Shown here piece by piece: positions 46,123 to 55,130 of a DNA stretch of 64,000 nucleotides. Every line of letters starts with the position of its first letter. Positions within the stretch are counted from its first letter, which is position 1. The translations under genes and the position numbers were made by a program. The notes below the pieces were generated by a model, which saw nothing but the letters and a program-made list of their open reading frames with translations, was not told the origin of the DNA and made no database searches. The DNA comes from Yamadazyma tenuis (taxonomy: Eukaryota > Ascomycota > Pichiomycetes > Serinales > Debaryomycetaceae): contig NC_089463.1 in NCBI RefSeq assembly GCF_029203305.1, forward strand, positions 1,009,001 through 1,073,000. Direction: 5' to 3'.

Positions 46123-48888
46123 ATGACTGCCCCCGCCGAAGAAACACCACCACGGCAGCGGAAACGAACCAGAATCTACGGCAGCTTTGCCTGCGACTTC
46201 CCTGACTGCTCCAAGCTGTTCACGCGACACGATCACCTTCTCCGTCACAAACGAAATCACAACCCACAAAACCGTCTTCCATGTACTTGGCCTGGATGCC
46301 AGCTTATGTTCAACCGATCAGACGTACGAGAACGCCACATGAAACGGCACCTGGTGAAGGGCCAGGACTCGGACTCCGAAGACCATGCATTTCCCGAAGT
46401 GAATAAGAAAAGTGGATTCACTCCGATGATGGAGATGTATAGCTATGACCAGAGTCCACAAAAAGCACCGTATGGGGCCCCGTATGCCGTGTCGCCGTAC
46501 GACGAGAAGACGCCGTTCAAGGTGTACGAAAAATCGTACGACAAGCCAGAGTACGTGAAGCATGAATATGACAAGCCGGTTTCACCGTATGACAAAGAGA
46601 GTTTACCGTACAATAAAGAGAGCTTACCGTACAATAAAGAAAGTTTACCGTACGACAAGCAGAGTTTACCGTACAATAAAGAGAGCTTACCGTACGACAA
46701 ACAGAATATTCCGTACGACAAACAGAGTTTACTGTACAACAATACCAGCCTCGCCAGTACAAAACACCCAGACATCATAAAGGAAAACCAAACAAACTTG
46801 CAAAACACAAACGCAGGCCGTACTGTCACCACAAATGGAACTGGAATCAATTCTCAGATCAACACTATGAGCTCTCAGGATGTGCACAGCTCCAACAATG
46901 GTGTCCCTGGCATTCTCCCCTACACGGGAAAAAACCTTTCTCCGTCAGATCTTATCGAATGGCTTTTCCACGATGATACCTCCCACGATGGCTCCCACGA
47001 CGGGTCTCACGATACCCACGATGGCCCAGTATTCTCCCACCACTCGCCCATAGATTTCCGCCAGTCCTTCGACTTCCCAACCGGAGTTCTGCCCATGTCG
47101 CTCCTCGAACTGATGTTTGCAGTGCTGCCCGACTTTCCTCACTCCAACACCCGCAGAAGCATCGACACCAATGTACGAGACCGGTTGGTGGCTCTCGTGC
47201 CGGCCTTAAACACAAATCCCGACTTTGGGGTGCCACAAATAGAACGGTACCTCGACATCTACTGGCTCATTTTCCACCCTCAGTACCCGATTTTACACCG
47301 ACCTTCGTTCGATAACACCACCGCGCCCCCATTGCTCTTATTGGCGATGATAATGACAGGAGCCGGTCTCCTGGCGTGCACGGGAATGCCTGAGCCGTTG
47401 CTCGAGAACCCCCACCGCTTGGCGGACGACATCGCGGGGCCGCTCCGGTGGTTGATATTCGCCAGTCCCGCTTGTATGCCACCAGCCACCGTGTGGGTGA
47501 TCCAAAGCCTTCTTCTTCTCGAGACCTATGAAATCACCAGCACGCTGCGAGCATTGCACGAGCGGGCGTATCTTCACCACGGCACAAAGGTCCAACTCCT
47601 CCGACGGTCGCCCATTCTTGGAGGTGATCCACTCAAGGACGACGTCGACGACGAGGCGTACCCCAACCATGTGTGGAAGAAGTGGATCGAGGTGGAATCG
47701 ATGAAACGGGCGACGTTGATGGCGTTCTATCTTGATACTGTCAATGCCACCGTCTATGGACATGTGATCATATTGTACGCCCATCAGATCAAGCTTCTGC
47801 TTCCGTGTGAAGATGATTTGTGGGAGTTTGATAATACCAAGCAGAAACCCGACTCGTTGGTGAGTGAAAAGCCTCCCAAGTTCTTGGTGGCTCTTCGCAA
47901 GCTTCTTCACCGACAGAAGGTCAAGACTCTGGCGTTCGGTAGAAAAATTTTGTTGGCGGGTTTGCTTACAATCATGTTCCAGATGCAGCAGAAGGATTTA
48001 CAGCTCTCGTTTTTGGAATGGAACCAAATGAAAGATTCGTGGAATGAAACCATTTCTCTTGCAATTGATGTGTGGAGAACAGACATATGTTCTAAAGGTT
48101 GTTGCAATACCGAAAATTCACTCAGGTTCTCCGAGGAAGACAAGCAGAGACTCCCACCGATGTTGAGAATTGACGACAAGCGGTGCAAATTCAGTCTTTA
48201 TCACATTTCCCAAATCTATATGAGGATCACTCACTACGACTACATCATCTACGCTGGGGCACCAAGCCGTATGAATGTGATAGCTGGAACCTCTGCCTAT
48301 GCGGTAGTGGAAAAGCGGGTTTCTAACTGGGCTAAGAGTGCCAATGGCCGGATTTCTGTGGTTCACGCCTACCTCTTCTTGTGTGAGATGCTACTTTCTC
48401 CCGACAACGAAGATATCACGTATTCATACGATCCAAACCTTGATCCTTTCCTCCACCGGAAAAACATCCTCGTCAGTGCTGTTTTAGTGGTATTTGCCTA
48501 CACGTTTGTGCTTGAAGGACCTGAAAACGACATATATGACTCGATCACCGGAGATTACTATCCTGACAAAGAAGATGGGTATGCGTACCTTAAAAGGATC
48601 AGAAGAGAGCTTTCAAGCAAGGTGACCCGATTCCACACTAATTCTGCTTCTACTAGCAGCCAATTCCACGAAAACATCAAGTTGTTCGCCAATGCCATCC
48701 CCACAATCCCCAACAAAAACCACACGGTGGGTCTTTTGAAGATATTTAGCAAGACGTTCCAGAATTGCCGATGGGAGGTTGGAATAGAGTATGGAAAACT
48801 CTTTCAAAACTGTATGGCGAGAGGATTGGGTCGCAAGAAAATCACTTGTGACGACATGTACACCGGCAACACCACCCAGACGAAGTAA
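46123..48888 (+). CDS. C2H2 zinc-finger / fungal-TF-domain transcription factor
   Basis: 921 aa from the ATG at 46123. Two adjacent C2H2 fingers (C24, C29, H42, H46 and C54, C59, H72, H76), preceded by a basic patch RQRKRTRIYG, then a linker with about seven PY[DN]K[EQ]SL heptads (residues 154-207) and an HDGSHDGSHDTHDG stretch. From about residue 320 comes the Fungal_trans homology region (IDTNVRDRLVALVPALNTNP, IYWLIFHPQYPILHRPSFD). This two-finger plus MHR architecture is found in fungal regulators of carbon or lipid genes. The frame is open for 72 bp before the ATG. It lies between RidA-like and esterase genes and is a good candidate for the cluster's own regulator (inference). Confidence 0.88.
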   Translation: MTAPAEETPPRQRKRTRIYGSFACDFPDCSKLFTRHDHLLRHKRNHNPQNRLPCTWPGCQLMFNRSDVRERHMKRHLVKGQDSDSEDHAFPEVNKKSGFTPMMEMYSYDQSPQKAPYGAPYAVSPYDEKTPFKVYEKSYDKPEYVKHEYDKPVSPYDKESLPYNKESLPYNKESLPYDKQSLPYNKESLPYDKQNIPYDKQSLLYNNTSLASTKHPDIIKENQTNLQNTNAGRTVTTNGTGINSQINTMSSQDVHSSNNGVPGILPYTGKNLSPSDLIEWLFHDDTSHDGSHDGSHDTHDGPVFSHHSPIDFRQSFDFPTGVLPMSLLELMFAVLPDFPHSNTRRSIDTNVRDRLVALVPALNTNPDFGVPQIERYLDIYWLIFHPQYPILHRPSFDNTTAPPLLLLAMIMTGAGLLACTGMPEPLLENPHRLADDIAGPLRWLIFASPACMPPATVWVIQSLLLLETYEITSTLRALHERAYLHHGTKVQLLRRSPILGGDPLKDDVDDEAYPNHVWKKWIEVESMKRATLMAFYLDTVNATVYGHVIILYAHQIKLLLPCEDDLWEFDNTKQKPDSLVSEKPPKFLVALRKLLHRQKVKTLAFGRKILLAGLLTIMFQMQQKDLQLSFLEWNQMKDSWNETISLAIDVWRTDICSKGCCNTENSLRFSEEDKQRLPPMLRIDDKRCKFSLYHISQIYMRITHYDYIIYAGAPSRMNVIAGTSAYAVVEKRVSNWAKSANGRISVVHAYLFLCEMLLSPDNEDITYSYDPNLDPFLHRKNILVSAVLVVFAYTFVLEGPENDIYDSITGDYYPDKEDGYAYLKRIRRELSSKVTRFHTNSASTSSQFHENIKLFANAIPTIPNKNHTVGLLKIFSKTFQNCRWEVGIEYGKLFQNCMARGLGRKKITCDDMYTGNTTQTK
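46582..46743 (+). repeat. 21-bp coding minisatellite (heptad SLPYNKE)
   Basis: About seven imperfect 21-bp units of the type AGTTTACCGTACAATAAAGA inside the transcription-factor gene. Units alternate Asp/Asn and Glu/Gln. Likely unstable in copy number. Confidence 0.85.
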
Positions 48889-48922
48889 GAAATGTCGTAT
48901 ACCGTATTGAATATATTGCTAT

Positions 48923-49996
48923 TTAACCATAGAAAGCCTTTTTCAAGGCCCCAGTGGTATCTGCCACCAACTGCCGGCCTTGGTCCATCACTGCATCCAT
49001 CACCATCGTCGTATGTGGCATGCCCTTGTAGATGACGATGGTGGTATCCACACCGTTTTTCTTCAATTTGGCCGCATACGCTTCAGCTTCGCTCCGCAAA
49101 ATATCACACTCAGAAGCAGCAATAAAACATGGTGGAACTTTGGCCATACTTTCATCGGAGTAGAACAACGGAGAAGACTCCGGCTTACCTGCGTCTTCAG
49201 GATTGGGCAAGTATAATCTTCTGTACCACAACATTTTTTCGGCTGGCAACTGGGCGGTGAACTCATTTTCCCCCCATGATGGCTGGGTTTCAGCAGTGGC
49301 AGTGTTGTCAGTGACAGGAACTACTTGTACCTGGAATGCCAATGGAGGTAAGGTTTGTGCTAGCGGGGATGAAGCGTACTTGTTTGTGACAATGGCAGTC
49401 AAGTTTCCACCAGCAGAAGAACCCCCCACTGCAACCTTGGTGCCATTGATTCCCAAGATGGTGGGGGCTGATGCAAGCCCCCAGATTGCAGCTTCATAAG
49501 CATCATCTACACATGCAGGAAATGGGTCTTCAGGGGCCAACCGATAGTCCACCGTCACCACCACACATTGGGCGAGTTCGGCTGCGTTGGTACAATAGGA
49601 GTTTTCAGTGCTAATACCACCAAGCACCCAGCCCCCACCGTGATACCAGATAAAGAGTGGGAACCCTCCAGCAGGTGGGTTACCATTGGGGACAAATACT
49701 CGAGCAGGAATGGGGGGACCAGAGGTGTGGACTCGCGGAATCTCGATATCGAACGTTTCCTTCACGTCTGCCAACGGGCTCTGTCCGGGAATGACATTCC
49801 CTGATGCGCGTATGTCTTGAAGTGGCACCCGGTGGGTGGCCATAAGGTTAGAATTATGGGCCAAGTTGGTATTGAAAAACTCCACATATTTGGGGTCAAG
49901 CTTTCCTTGCATAGACTTGTGGATGGTGAATGGGGGTTCTGGAATGCCTCCAGCAAAGGAGTAGTCTTCCTGGAGAGTGTACTTGTATTGGGCCAT
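48923..49996 (-). CDS. HSL-type alpha/beta-hydrolase (esterase/lipase)
   Basis: 357 aa from the ATG at 49996, which has an A-rich context. An ATG 60 bp upstream (50056) is in frame, but a TATAAAG lies between the two, so the downstream start is preferred. Oxyanion motif HGGG (119-122), nucleophile elbow GGSSAGG (S194), then acid and His in ECDILRSEA and GMPHTT. Family: hormone-sensitive-lipase-like carboxylesterases. No signal peptide. Convergent with the regulator (34 bp between stops) and divergent from DSD1 (257 bp between starts), which suggests shared control with DSD1. Confidence 0.88.
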   Translation of the reverse strand: MAQYKYTLQEDYSFAGGIPEPPFTIHKSMQGKLDPKYVEFFNTNLAHNSNLMATHRVPLQDIRASGNVIPGQSPLADVKETFDIEIPRVHTSGPPIPARVFVPNGNPPAGGFPLFIWYHGGGWVLGGISTENSYCTNAAELAQCVVVTVDYRLAPEDPFPACVDDAYEAAIWGLASAPTILGINGTKVAVGGSSAGGNLTAIVTNKYASSPLAQTLPPLAFQVQVVPVTDNTATAETQPSWGENEFTAQLPAEKMLWYRRLYLPNPEDAGKPESSPLFYSDESMAKVPPCFIAASECDILRSEAEAYAAKLKKNGVDTTIVIYKGMPHTTMVMDAVMDQGRQLVADTTGALKKAFYG

Positions 49997-50253
49997 TTTT
50001 TTTGAAGGTGTTGGAGAACAAACCGGTGGAGGTGAGTCTTTATATTGTGAGAGCATTGTTCTCCACAGGAGGTCTTATCGCGGGACGGTGGTGGAAGTGG
50101 ACGCCCCCACTTGATTGTCGAATCACCCGCAGCCTGCAATCGGAAATTCCGCGATACGGGTGGAGGGCTCTTTATCGCAGCTGATTAGTGGGGGGCCTCA
50201 ACCTTCTTCGCGCTGATTTAACCTGCGAGTCTTTCCAGTCTCAGTCTTCATCA

Positions 50254-51522
50254 ATGTTATTTCCAGCAGACTTCACTCCCTTGGCCGACAAAGCCAAGCT
50301 CCTCGAAGCCTTCAAAGGCAAGAAACTCGCCGACTTGCCGACTCCTTCGTTTATTGTCGACAAGTCCCGGTTCAAAACTAATAGCGAAAAGATGCTCACC
50401 AACGCCCACAAGTTAAATGCTGATTTCAGAGCCCATGTCAAAACTCACAAGACGGTGGAAGGTACACGGTTGCAATTGGGATCTTCTGAATTGACAACCG
50501 ACAAGATTGTTGTTTCGACTTTGTTGGAGGCATGGAGCTTGATGCCTTTGGTGGAAGAAGGTTTGATTAAAGATATCCTTTTCAGTTTGCCAGTGGTGAA
50601 ATCAAGACTTACTGAATTAAGCCAATTGGCGGACAAGATACCAAGTTTACGGGTGATGTTGGACAATGCCGACCAATTGGATGTTTTGGCTGACTTTAAC
50701 AAGCAAAATCCTGGGACTAAGAAGTGGTCTGTATTTGTCAAAATCAATATGGGCACCAACCGAGCTGGATTGATCAACGACTCGGAGTTTTTAGCCACCA
50801 CCTTAAAGAAGTTGGCGGAAGCTCATGTTAAGGAAGCGGTGGAAGTTTACGGATTCTACTGTCATGCTGGGCACTCCTATGCATCTGATTCTGAAAGCAC
50901 GGCAAAGAGTTTTTTGTTGGAAGAGATCAAACACGCCAACAAGGCTGCCAAGGCTGCCATGAGCATAGATCCTAGTCTCCATTTGCAGATATCGGTGGGG
51001 GCTACCCCCACTGCCCATGCTTCTGAGATATTGACGGTGGAAGAGTTGGAGGCAGCAGTTGGTGAAAAGTTGTCAGGGAACTTGGAGTTGCACGCCGGTA
51101 ACTATCCGTTCTGTGACCTTCAGCAGGTGGCCACTGGCTGTGTGACCCACGACAATGTCTCGTGCAAGGTCCTTGCTGAGGTGGTATCTACCTACGAGAC
51201 AAGAGGAGATAAAGGTCCAGGTGAGCAGTTGATTAACGCGGGAGTTATTGCGTTGGCCCGGGAGTTTGGCCCTTTACCTGGCCATGGAAGAGTGGTTGAA
51301 CCCAAGGGATACGAGAATTGGATTGTGGGAAGATTGAGCCAGGAGCACGGGATCTTAGTGCCTTTGGACAGCGACGTGGAGACGAAGTTCATTCCTCACG
51401 GAACGAAGATTTCTGTATACCCCCAGCATAGCTGTATCACTGCTGCGGCGTACCCGTGGTACTACGTGACGGATGGGGGAGACGTGGTGGAGGACATCTG
51501 GGTTCCTGCCAGGGGATGGTGA
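50254..51522 (+). CDS. DSD1: D-serine dehydratase (PLP and zinc dependent)
   Basis: 422 aa from the ATG at 50254 (S. cerevisiae Dsd1 is 428; upstream in-frame codons lack ATG). Alanine-racemase-like barrel with PLP Lys63 in AHVKTHKT, PTPSFIVDK at the start, GFYCHAGHSY and the C-terminal zinc pair H392-x-C394 (PQHSC). Converts D-serine to pyruvate and ammonia; related enzymes use D-threo-3-hydroxyaspartate. Placed between an esterase and a DapA-family aldolase. Confidence 0.93.
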   Translation: MLFPADFTPLADKAKLLEAFKGKKLADLPTPSFIVDKSRFKTNSEKMLTNAHKLNADFRAHVKTHKTVEGTRLQLGSSELTTDKIVVSTLLEAWSLMPLVEEGLIKDILFSLPVVKSRLTELSQLADKIPSLRVMLDNADQLDVLADFNKQNPGTKKWSVFVKINMGTNRAGLINDSEFLATTLKKLAEAHVKEAVEVYGFYCHAGHSYASDSESTAKSFLLEEIKHANKAAKAAMSIDPSLHLQISVGATPTAHASEILTVEELEAAVGEKLSGNLELHAGNYPFCDLQQVATGCVTHDNVSCKVLAEVVSTYETRGDKGPGEQLINAGVIALAREFGPLPGHGRVVEPKGYENWIVGRLSQEHGILVPLDSDVETKFIPHGTKISVYPQHSCITAAAYPWYYVTDGGDVVEDIWVPARGW

Positions 51523-51701
51523 GGCTTTGAGGATGGTGATGCGACTTTTGCAGCCATTTTGCAGCCCTACATAGTTAGCCTGATATATAGTATAATGATA
51601 GCATTGTCTGGTTAATAGAGTTTCCCATTGAGTGAAAGGTATCACTAAAGTTCAATAGTAGATATTTTCATTCTATATTAATGCTAGACATACATAAACG
51701 T

Positions 51702-52652
51702 CTACAATAACTGCTCGATAGCATGAATTGCATCCATATCGGCAGTGTACTTTGCGTAAGCTTTCTCATCCACCCCACGACACAAGGGTGGTCTTCCCGT
51801 TAAGCAGTCACCAAACCCATAATACTTGTGAAGGGCAACCTTAGCTCCTACCAAGTTCAAATCAGCCAACATCTGGTCAGCCTTAGTCACCAAAAACTGC
51901 AAGTCAGCTGCTTCCTTCAATTTACCTTCCTGAAACAAGCTGTAGAGCTTCAACATCGTCTTGGGGAAAATCCCTGACAACCCGTCGATGGTGCCGTAAA
52001 GTCCTACAGACAAACCAGGAATAAGTACCTGACCCAACCCAGTGAACGGCCGGAAGTTATTAGCTTCACAAATCTCTTTGTCTTTACCCAACAAAGCGTA
52101 CAAGTCCAAGTTGAAGTGGGTTAACTTAACACCAGAAATGTTGGGATGTTTGGCCAAATCTCTGAAAGACTCGATAGTGAGAGTGATATTGTTGCAAGTT
52201 CCTGGATAATTGTAGATCATCACCGGCAAACTGGAGCCGTCGGCAACCTGGGTGAAATATTCAATGATTCCTTCCTGGGAGGTCAAATGGGGGCCAAAAT
52301 ACCCAGGCACCAAGAGGATAACAAAGTCGGCACCAGCTTCTTTTGCACTATGTGACTCTTCAATGGCTTCTTGTACGCAACCCAATGGAGGCGCTCCTGC
52401 AATAAGTTTGAAAGCGGGATCTGGGACCGCTGCTCTGATAGCCGCCACCAACGCATATCTTTCGGTCCTGGTCATGTGACCAGCCTCCCCGATGGAACCT
52501 GCCACCACAAGGCCTTTGATACCGCTGTTATAGAGGAACTGGGCGTGTCGGGCCTGAGTTTCCAAGTCTAAAGTGTAGCGAGAGTCACTTTTGAAAAAAG
52601 TGGTGATAGGAGTGTAGACCCCTGCGGGAATGGTGTGGGAGCTGATAGTCAT
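51702..52652 (-). CDS. DapA-family (DHDPS/NAL) class I aldolase
   Basis: 316 aa from the ATG at 52652; the longer frame to 52754 begins with GTG and is not used. TIM barrel with GSIGE (52-56, the GTTGE-type loop), Tyr147 in IYNYPG and Schiff-base Lys176 in ISGVKLTHF. Family members condense or cleave pyruvate with an aldehyde (dihydrodipicolinate synthase, 2-keto-3-deoxy-sugar acid or 4-hydroxy-2-oxoglutarate aldolases). Yeasts make lysine by the aminoadipate route, so a catabolic retro-aldol role is more likely. Convergent with DSD1 (179 bp between stops) and divergent from the UPF0303 gene. Confidence 0.9.
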   Translation of the reverse strand: MTISSHTIPAGVYTPITTFFKSDSRYTLDLETQARHAQFLYNSGIKGLVVAGSIGEAGHMTRTERYALVAAIRAAVPDPAFKLIAGAPPLGCVQEAIEESHSAKEAGADFVILLVPGYFGPHLTSQEGIIEYFTQVADGSSLPVMIYNYPGTCNNITLTIESFRDLAKHPNISGVKLTHFNLDLYALLGKDKEICEANNFRPFTGLGQVLIPGLSVGLYGTIDGLSGIFPKTMLKLYSLFQEGKLKEAADLQFLVTKADQMLADLNLVGAKVALHKYYGFGDCLTGRPPLCRGVDEKAYAKYTADMDAIHAIEQLL

Positions 52653-53012
52653 GGTTTTTTGGATAGTGGGAGGAGGCGGGTGGTTGAGTTTATATGGGTT
52701 GTGGTTGTAAAGGGAAGTCGGTGTGTATATAGGGAATATGTGAGTGGAGGGCACTAGGCTTCAGTACGGTGGGGGGTCATATTACCCCCCAATCTCAACC
52801 ACAACGGGGACCCATCCCATCGGGAATCTAGACTGACAACACCTACTGTCAGTGAATCACCTTTCAGCCATCCCACTTTTATCCAATCCACTCCCAACTG
52901 TCAGTTAACCAACCCCCCCACTCCTAACTTGGTACCTCTCCCCCACCCGCTCAACGCGGTCGGAGTTTCGCATTCCGTTCGTTTTGCTACCATTACACCA
53001 TTACCTTACACC
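52653..53012. promoter_or_regulatory. Divergent promoter, aldolase / UPF0303 gene
   Basis: 360 bp between divergent starts. C-rich and G-rich runs (for example CCCCCC near 52913 and 52785), and three related words CACTGTCAGT / CTACTGTCAGT / CAACTGTCAGTT near 52850-52905. No gene. Confidence 0.5.
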
Positions 53013-53516
53013 ATGGCTAGTCCAAACATCTTTGAATACACCATCCCTGAATTGCTCGACTTAGAAACCGATGAAGCTCTTCAATTCAGTCAATTCGACA
53101 ATGAGATTGCCTGGAAACTCGGCTGCTTTGCCCGTAGACTCAGTCTTGAAAAATTCCCATCCAGTGCCGTTGTCATCGACATTGCGTTGGTCAACAATCA
53201 AATTTTATTTCACGCAACCACCAAGTCTGGTACCACGTTGGATAACGACCAATGGGTCGAGAGAAAGAAGCGGACGGTGCAGCGCCTAGGTACTTCCAGC
53301 TTTGTGGTGGGCCAACACTTGAGACAAAAGAAGACGTCGATGGAAGACGCCTTGTTCATCTCATCTAGGGACTATGCTTCGCATGGTGGATGTGTTCCTA
53401 TCAAAGTAAAGGGTTTTGATGGGTTGGTGGGAACCTTGACTATCAGTGGGTTGCCTCAGGACCAAGATCATTTGTTGGCGTTGGAAACCTTGAGAGAGTT
53501 CAACAAGGGAGATTAG
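53013..53516 (+). CDS. UPF0303 family protein (S. cerevisiae YBR137W-like)
   Basis: 167 aa from the ATG at 53013. SSAVVIDIALVNNQILFHAT, LDNDQWVERKKRTVQRLGTSSF and YASHGGCVPIKVKG..LTISGLPQDQDHLLALETL align along the whole of YBR137W (179 aa). The family belongs to the HbpS/GlcG-like fold; YBR137W is a cytosolic decamer with an unclear role. Neighbour of the aldolase, from which it is divergently transcribed. Confidence 0.88.
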   Translation: MASPNIFEYTIPELLDLETDEALQFSQFDNEIAWKLGCFARRLSLEKFPSSAVVIDIALVNNQILFHATTKSGTTLDNDQWVERKKRTVQRLGTSSFVVGQHLRQKKTSMEDALFISSRDYASHGGCVPIKVKGFDGLVGTLTISGLPQDQDHLLALETLREFNKGD

Positions 53517-54315
53517 ACGAAACTGGGGTAGATTAAATAGATTAGTACAATCATGTAACGCGATAGCTAGATGGTAGTATATTTATGACAGGAATGGTAG
53601 TGTATTTATGACAGGCATGGCAGTATATTCAAAACGGTCAGAACACTGATAAATTACTATCTATCAGTTTGCTCTACGGACCATTTGTATACGATTTCAG
53701 TGCTTTACATGAGGACAACTTAGAGGCTCTCATTGGTATCTAGTTTCATTAATTCATCCATATTCTTTCTATAGGCGTTTAATACTTGTAGGTTGTGTAG
53801 GAACATTAAATATATTACCAGGCAAAGGTTCACTAGGATTTGTATGGCTGGTATTTTTGCCGAACAGAGGCTATGGTGTACATGTACACTACTATGAAAG
53901 GAGAAGATGTGGGGGAGGATACTTTTTTCCTGCCAGAGGAGGTTCTGCCAGAGATGGCCATGCGACATTTTGCAGCCATCAGAACTACTAAAATAACCAG
54001 ATATACAAGTCGCTCTGTATACTGATTGGCAACCGGTATGATCATGGGTTTGCTGGGGATTCACTGCCCAAACCCACAACCCGAGTGCTGACTCCTCGAA
54101 AGTACAACAGAATTTTGCATTTCTGCATTGCTTTCCATACCTCGAAAGTATTCGGGTCCAAAGAAACTGACAGCATAATGGCAATTGACGAGTTAACATC
54201 GAAGTACAAGTAGAATAAAGTATATATTATGTAACCTGAAATCTGACAGTTATAGCAACCGCTGATTCACTACCACACAGAGCCATCTCTGCATGATCAT
54301 TCTCTCCACTCTACC
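53517..54315. other. Unresolved 0.8-kb region with overlapping open frames
   Basis: Contains a reverse frame of 159 codons (54199-53720, real ATG) with a hydrophobic stretch and plausible hydrophilic end MDELMKLDTNESL, a second reverse frame of 70 codons (54045-53833) and an acidic forward frame near 53840-54025. Cys/Trp-rich composition of the long frame argues against coding. No family seen on any frame, and no intron joining them was found. Confidence 0.3.
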
Positions 54316-55095
54316 TCATCCCAACATGCTCCGCTTCCGGCCACGCTGTCGAACGTCCTCCAACTTTCCCATCACCTCCACGTACTTCCTCCTGTTCTGC
54401 TTGTTCGTCCCGTAAGCTGCTTCATAGCCCTTGAGAAGCCACTGGTTGTACTTATAGGCATACATCGAATGTGTGCTTTGAATCGCCCTTTCCAAAACGT
54501 ACAAGTCTACAGCCTTATCCTCAGCTAGTCCTGAGTACGATGAGAGCCCAAAGTCAATCAAGTACGGCACCTTTTTCTGTAACACAATATTCGAAGATGT
54601 GAGGTCTCCGTGAATCATATCATTATGGTGCAACTGACCAATTAGCTGGCCCACTTGCTCACATATACGCTGAATGTCTTCAGACACACACTCGTCGGGC
54701 AGTCTCGTTCTTTCCACGCTCCACAAATGGTTTTTGAAAGAACTTACTTCGCCGGACGGTAAAACCTCGCCCAAATGCTCCATCCAGATGAGCCCCCGCT
54801 TGAAATCGGCCAGAACCACATTCGGCGCATTGATACCCGCCTTGGCAAGCCGGTGCATGAACTTGACCTCGCCAGCCGTCCGTGATTTGGTGATACTGGC
54901 ATCAATCTTCGGGTGCCTATATTTCTTCGAGGGACGGTACTTGATGATAAATTGATTGGGGTTGGTCAAGGACGGATGGGCGGTATAAGGGTGTACCCCT
55001 GTTCGGAATACCACCGCCTCAGCCCCCTGGGACACCACCTGCAAAGGTATTCCCGGAAGGATATCCTCTACTAGCTGTACCACTCTGTCCGTCAT
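54316..55095 (-). CDS. BUD32: Bud32, EKC/KEOPS complex kinase/ATPase
   Basis: 259 aa from the ATG at 55095 (S. cerevisiae 261). Upstream in-frame Met codons exist (55146), but MTDRVVQLVEDILPGIPLQV followed by SQGAEAVVF gives the normal start. K52 (IIKYRPSKKYRHP), HGDLTSSN catalytic loop, DFG (LIDFGLSS) and C-terminal RQRGRKRSMLG are diagnostic. Part of EKC/KEOPS with Kae1, Cgi121, Pcc1 and Gon7, needed for tRNA t6A modification. Head-to-head with VID30, only 35 bp between possible start codons. Confidence 0.96.
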   Translation of the reverse strand: MTDRVVQLVEDILPGIPLQVVSQGAEAVVFRTGVHPYTAHPSLTNPNQFIIKYRPSKKYRHPKIDASITKSRTAGEVKFMHRLAKAGINAPNVVLADFKRGLIWMEHLGEVLPSGEVSSFKNHLWSVERTRLPDECVSEDIQRICEQVGQLIGQLHHNDMIHGDLTSSNIVLQKKVPYLIDFGLSSYSGLAEDKAVDLYVLERAIQSTHSMYAYKYNQWLLKGYEAAYGTNKQNRRKYVEVMGKLEDVRQRGRKRSMLG

Positions 55096-55130
55096 CGCAG
55101 TTCCAAAATGCCATTTTCGCGCTCCAAAAT

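Noticed and set aside
49996..50056. Twenty-codon N-terminal extension of the HSL-type esterase
   Set aside because: A TATAAAG lies inside it and the second ATG has the better context.
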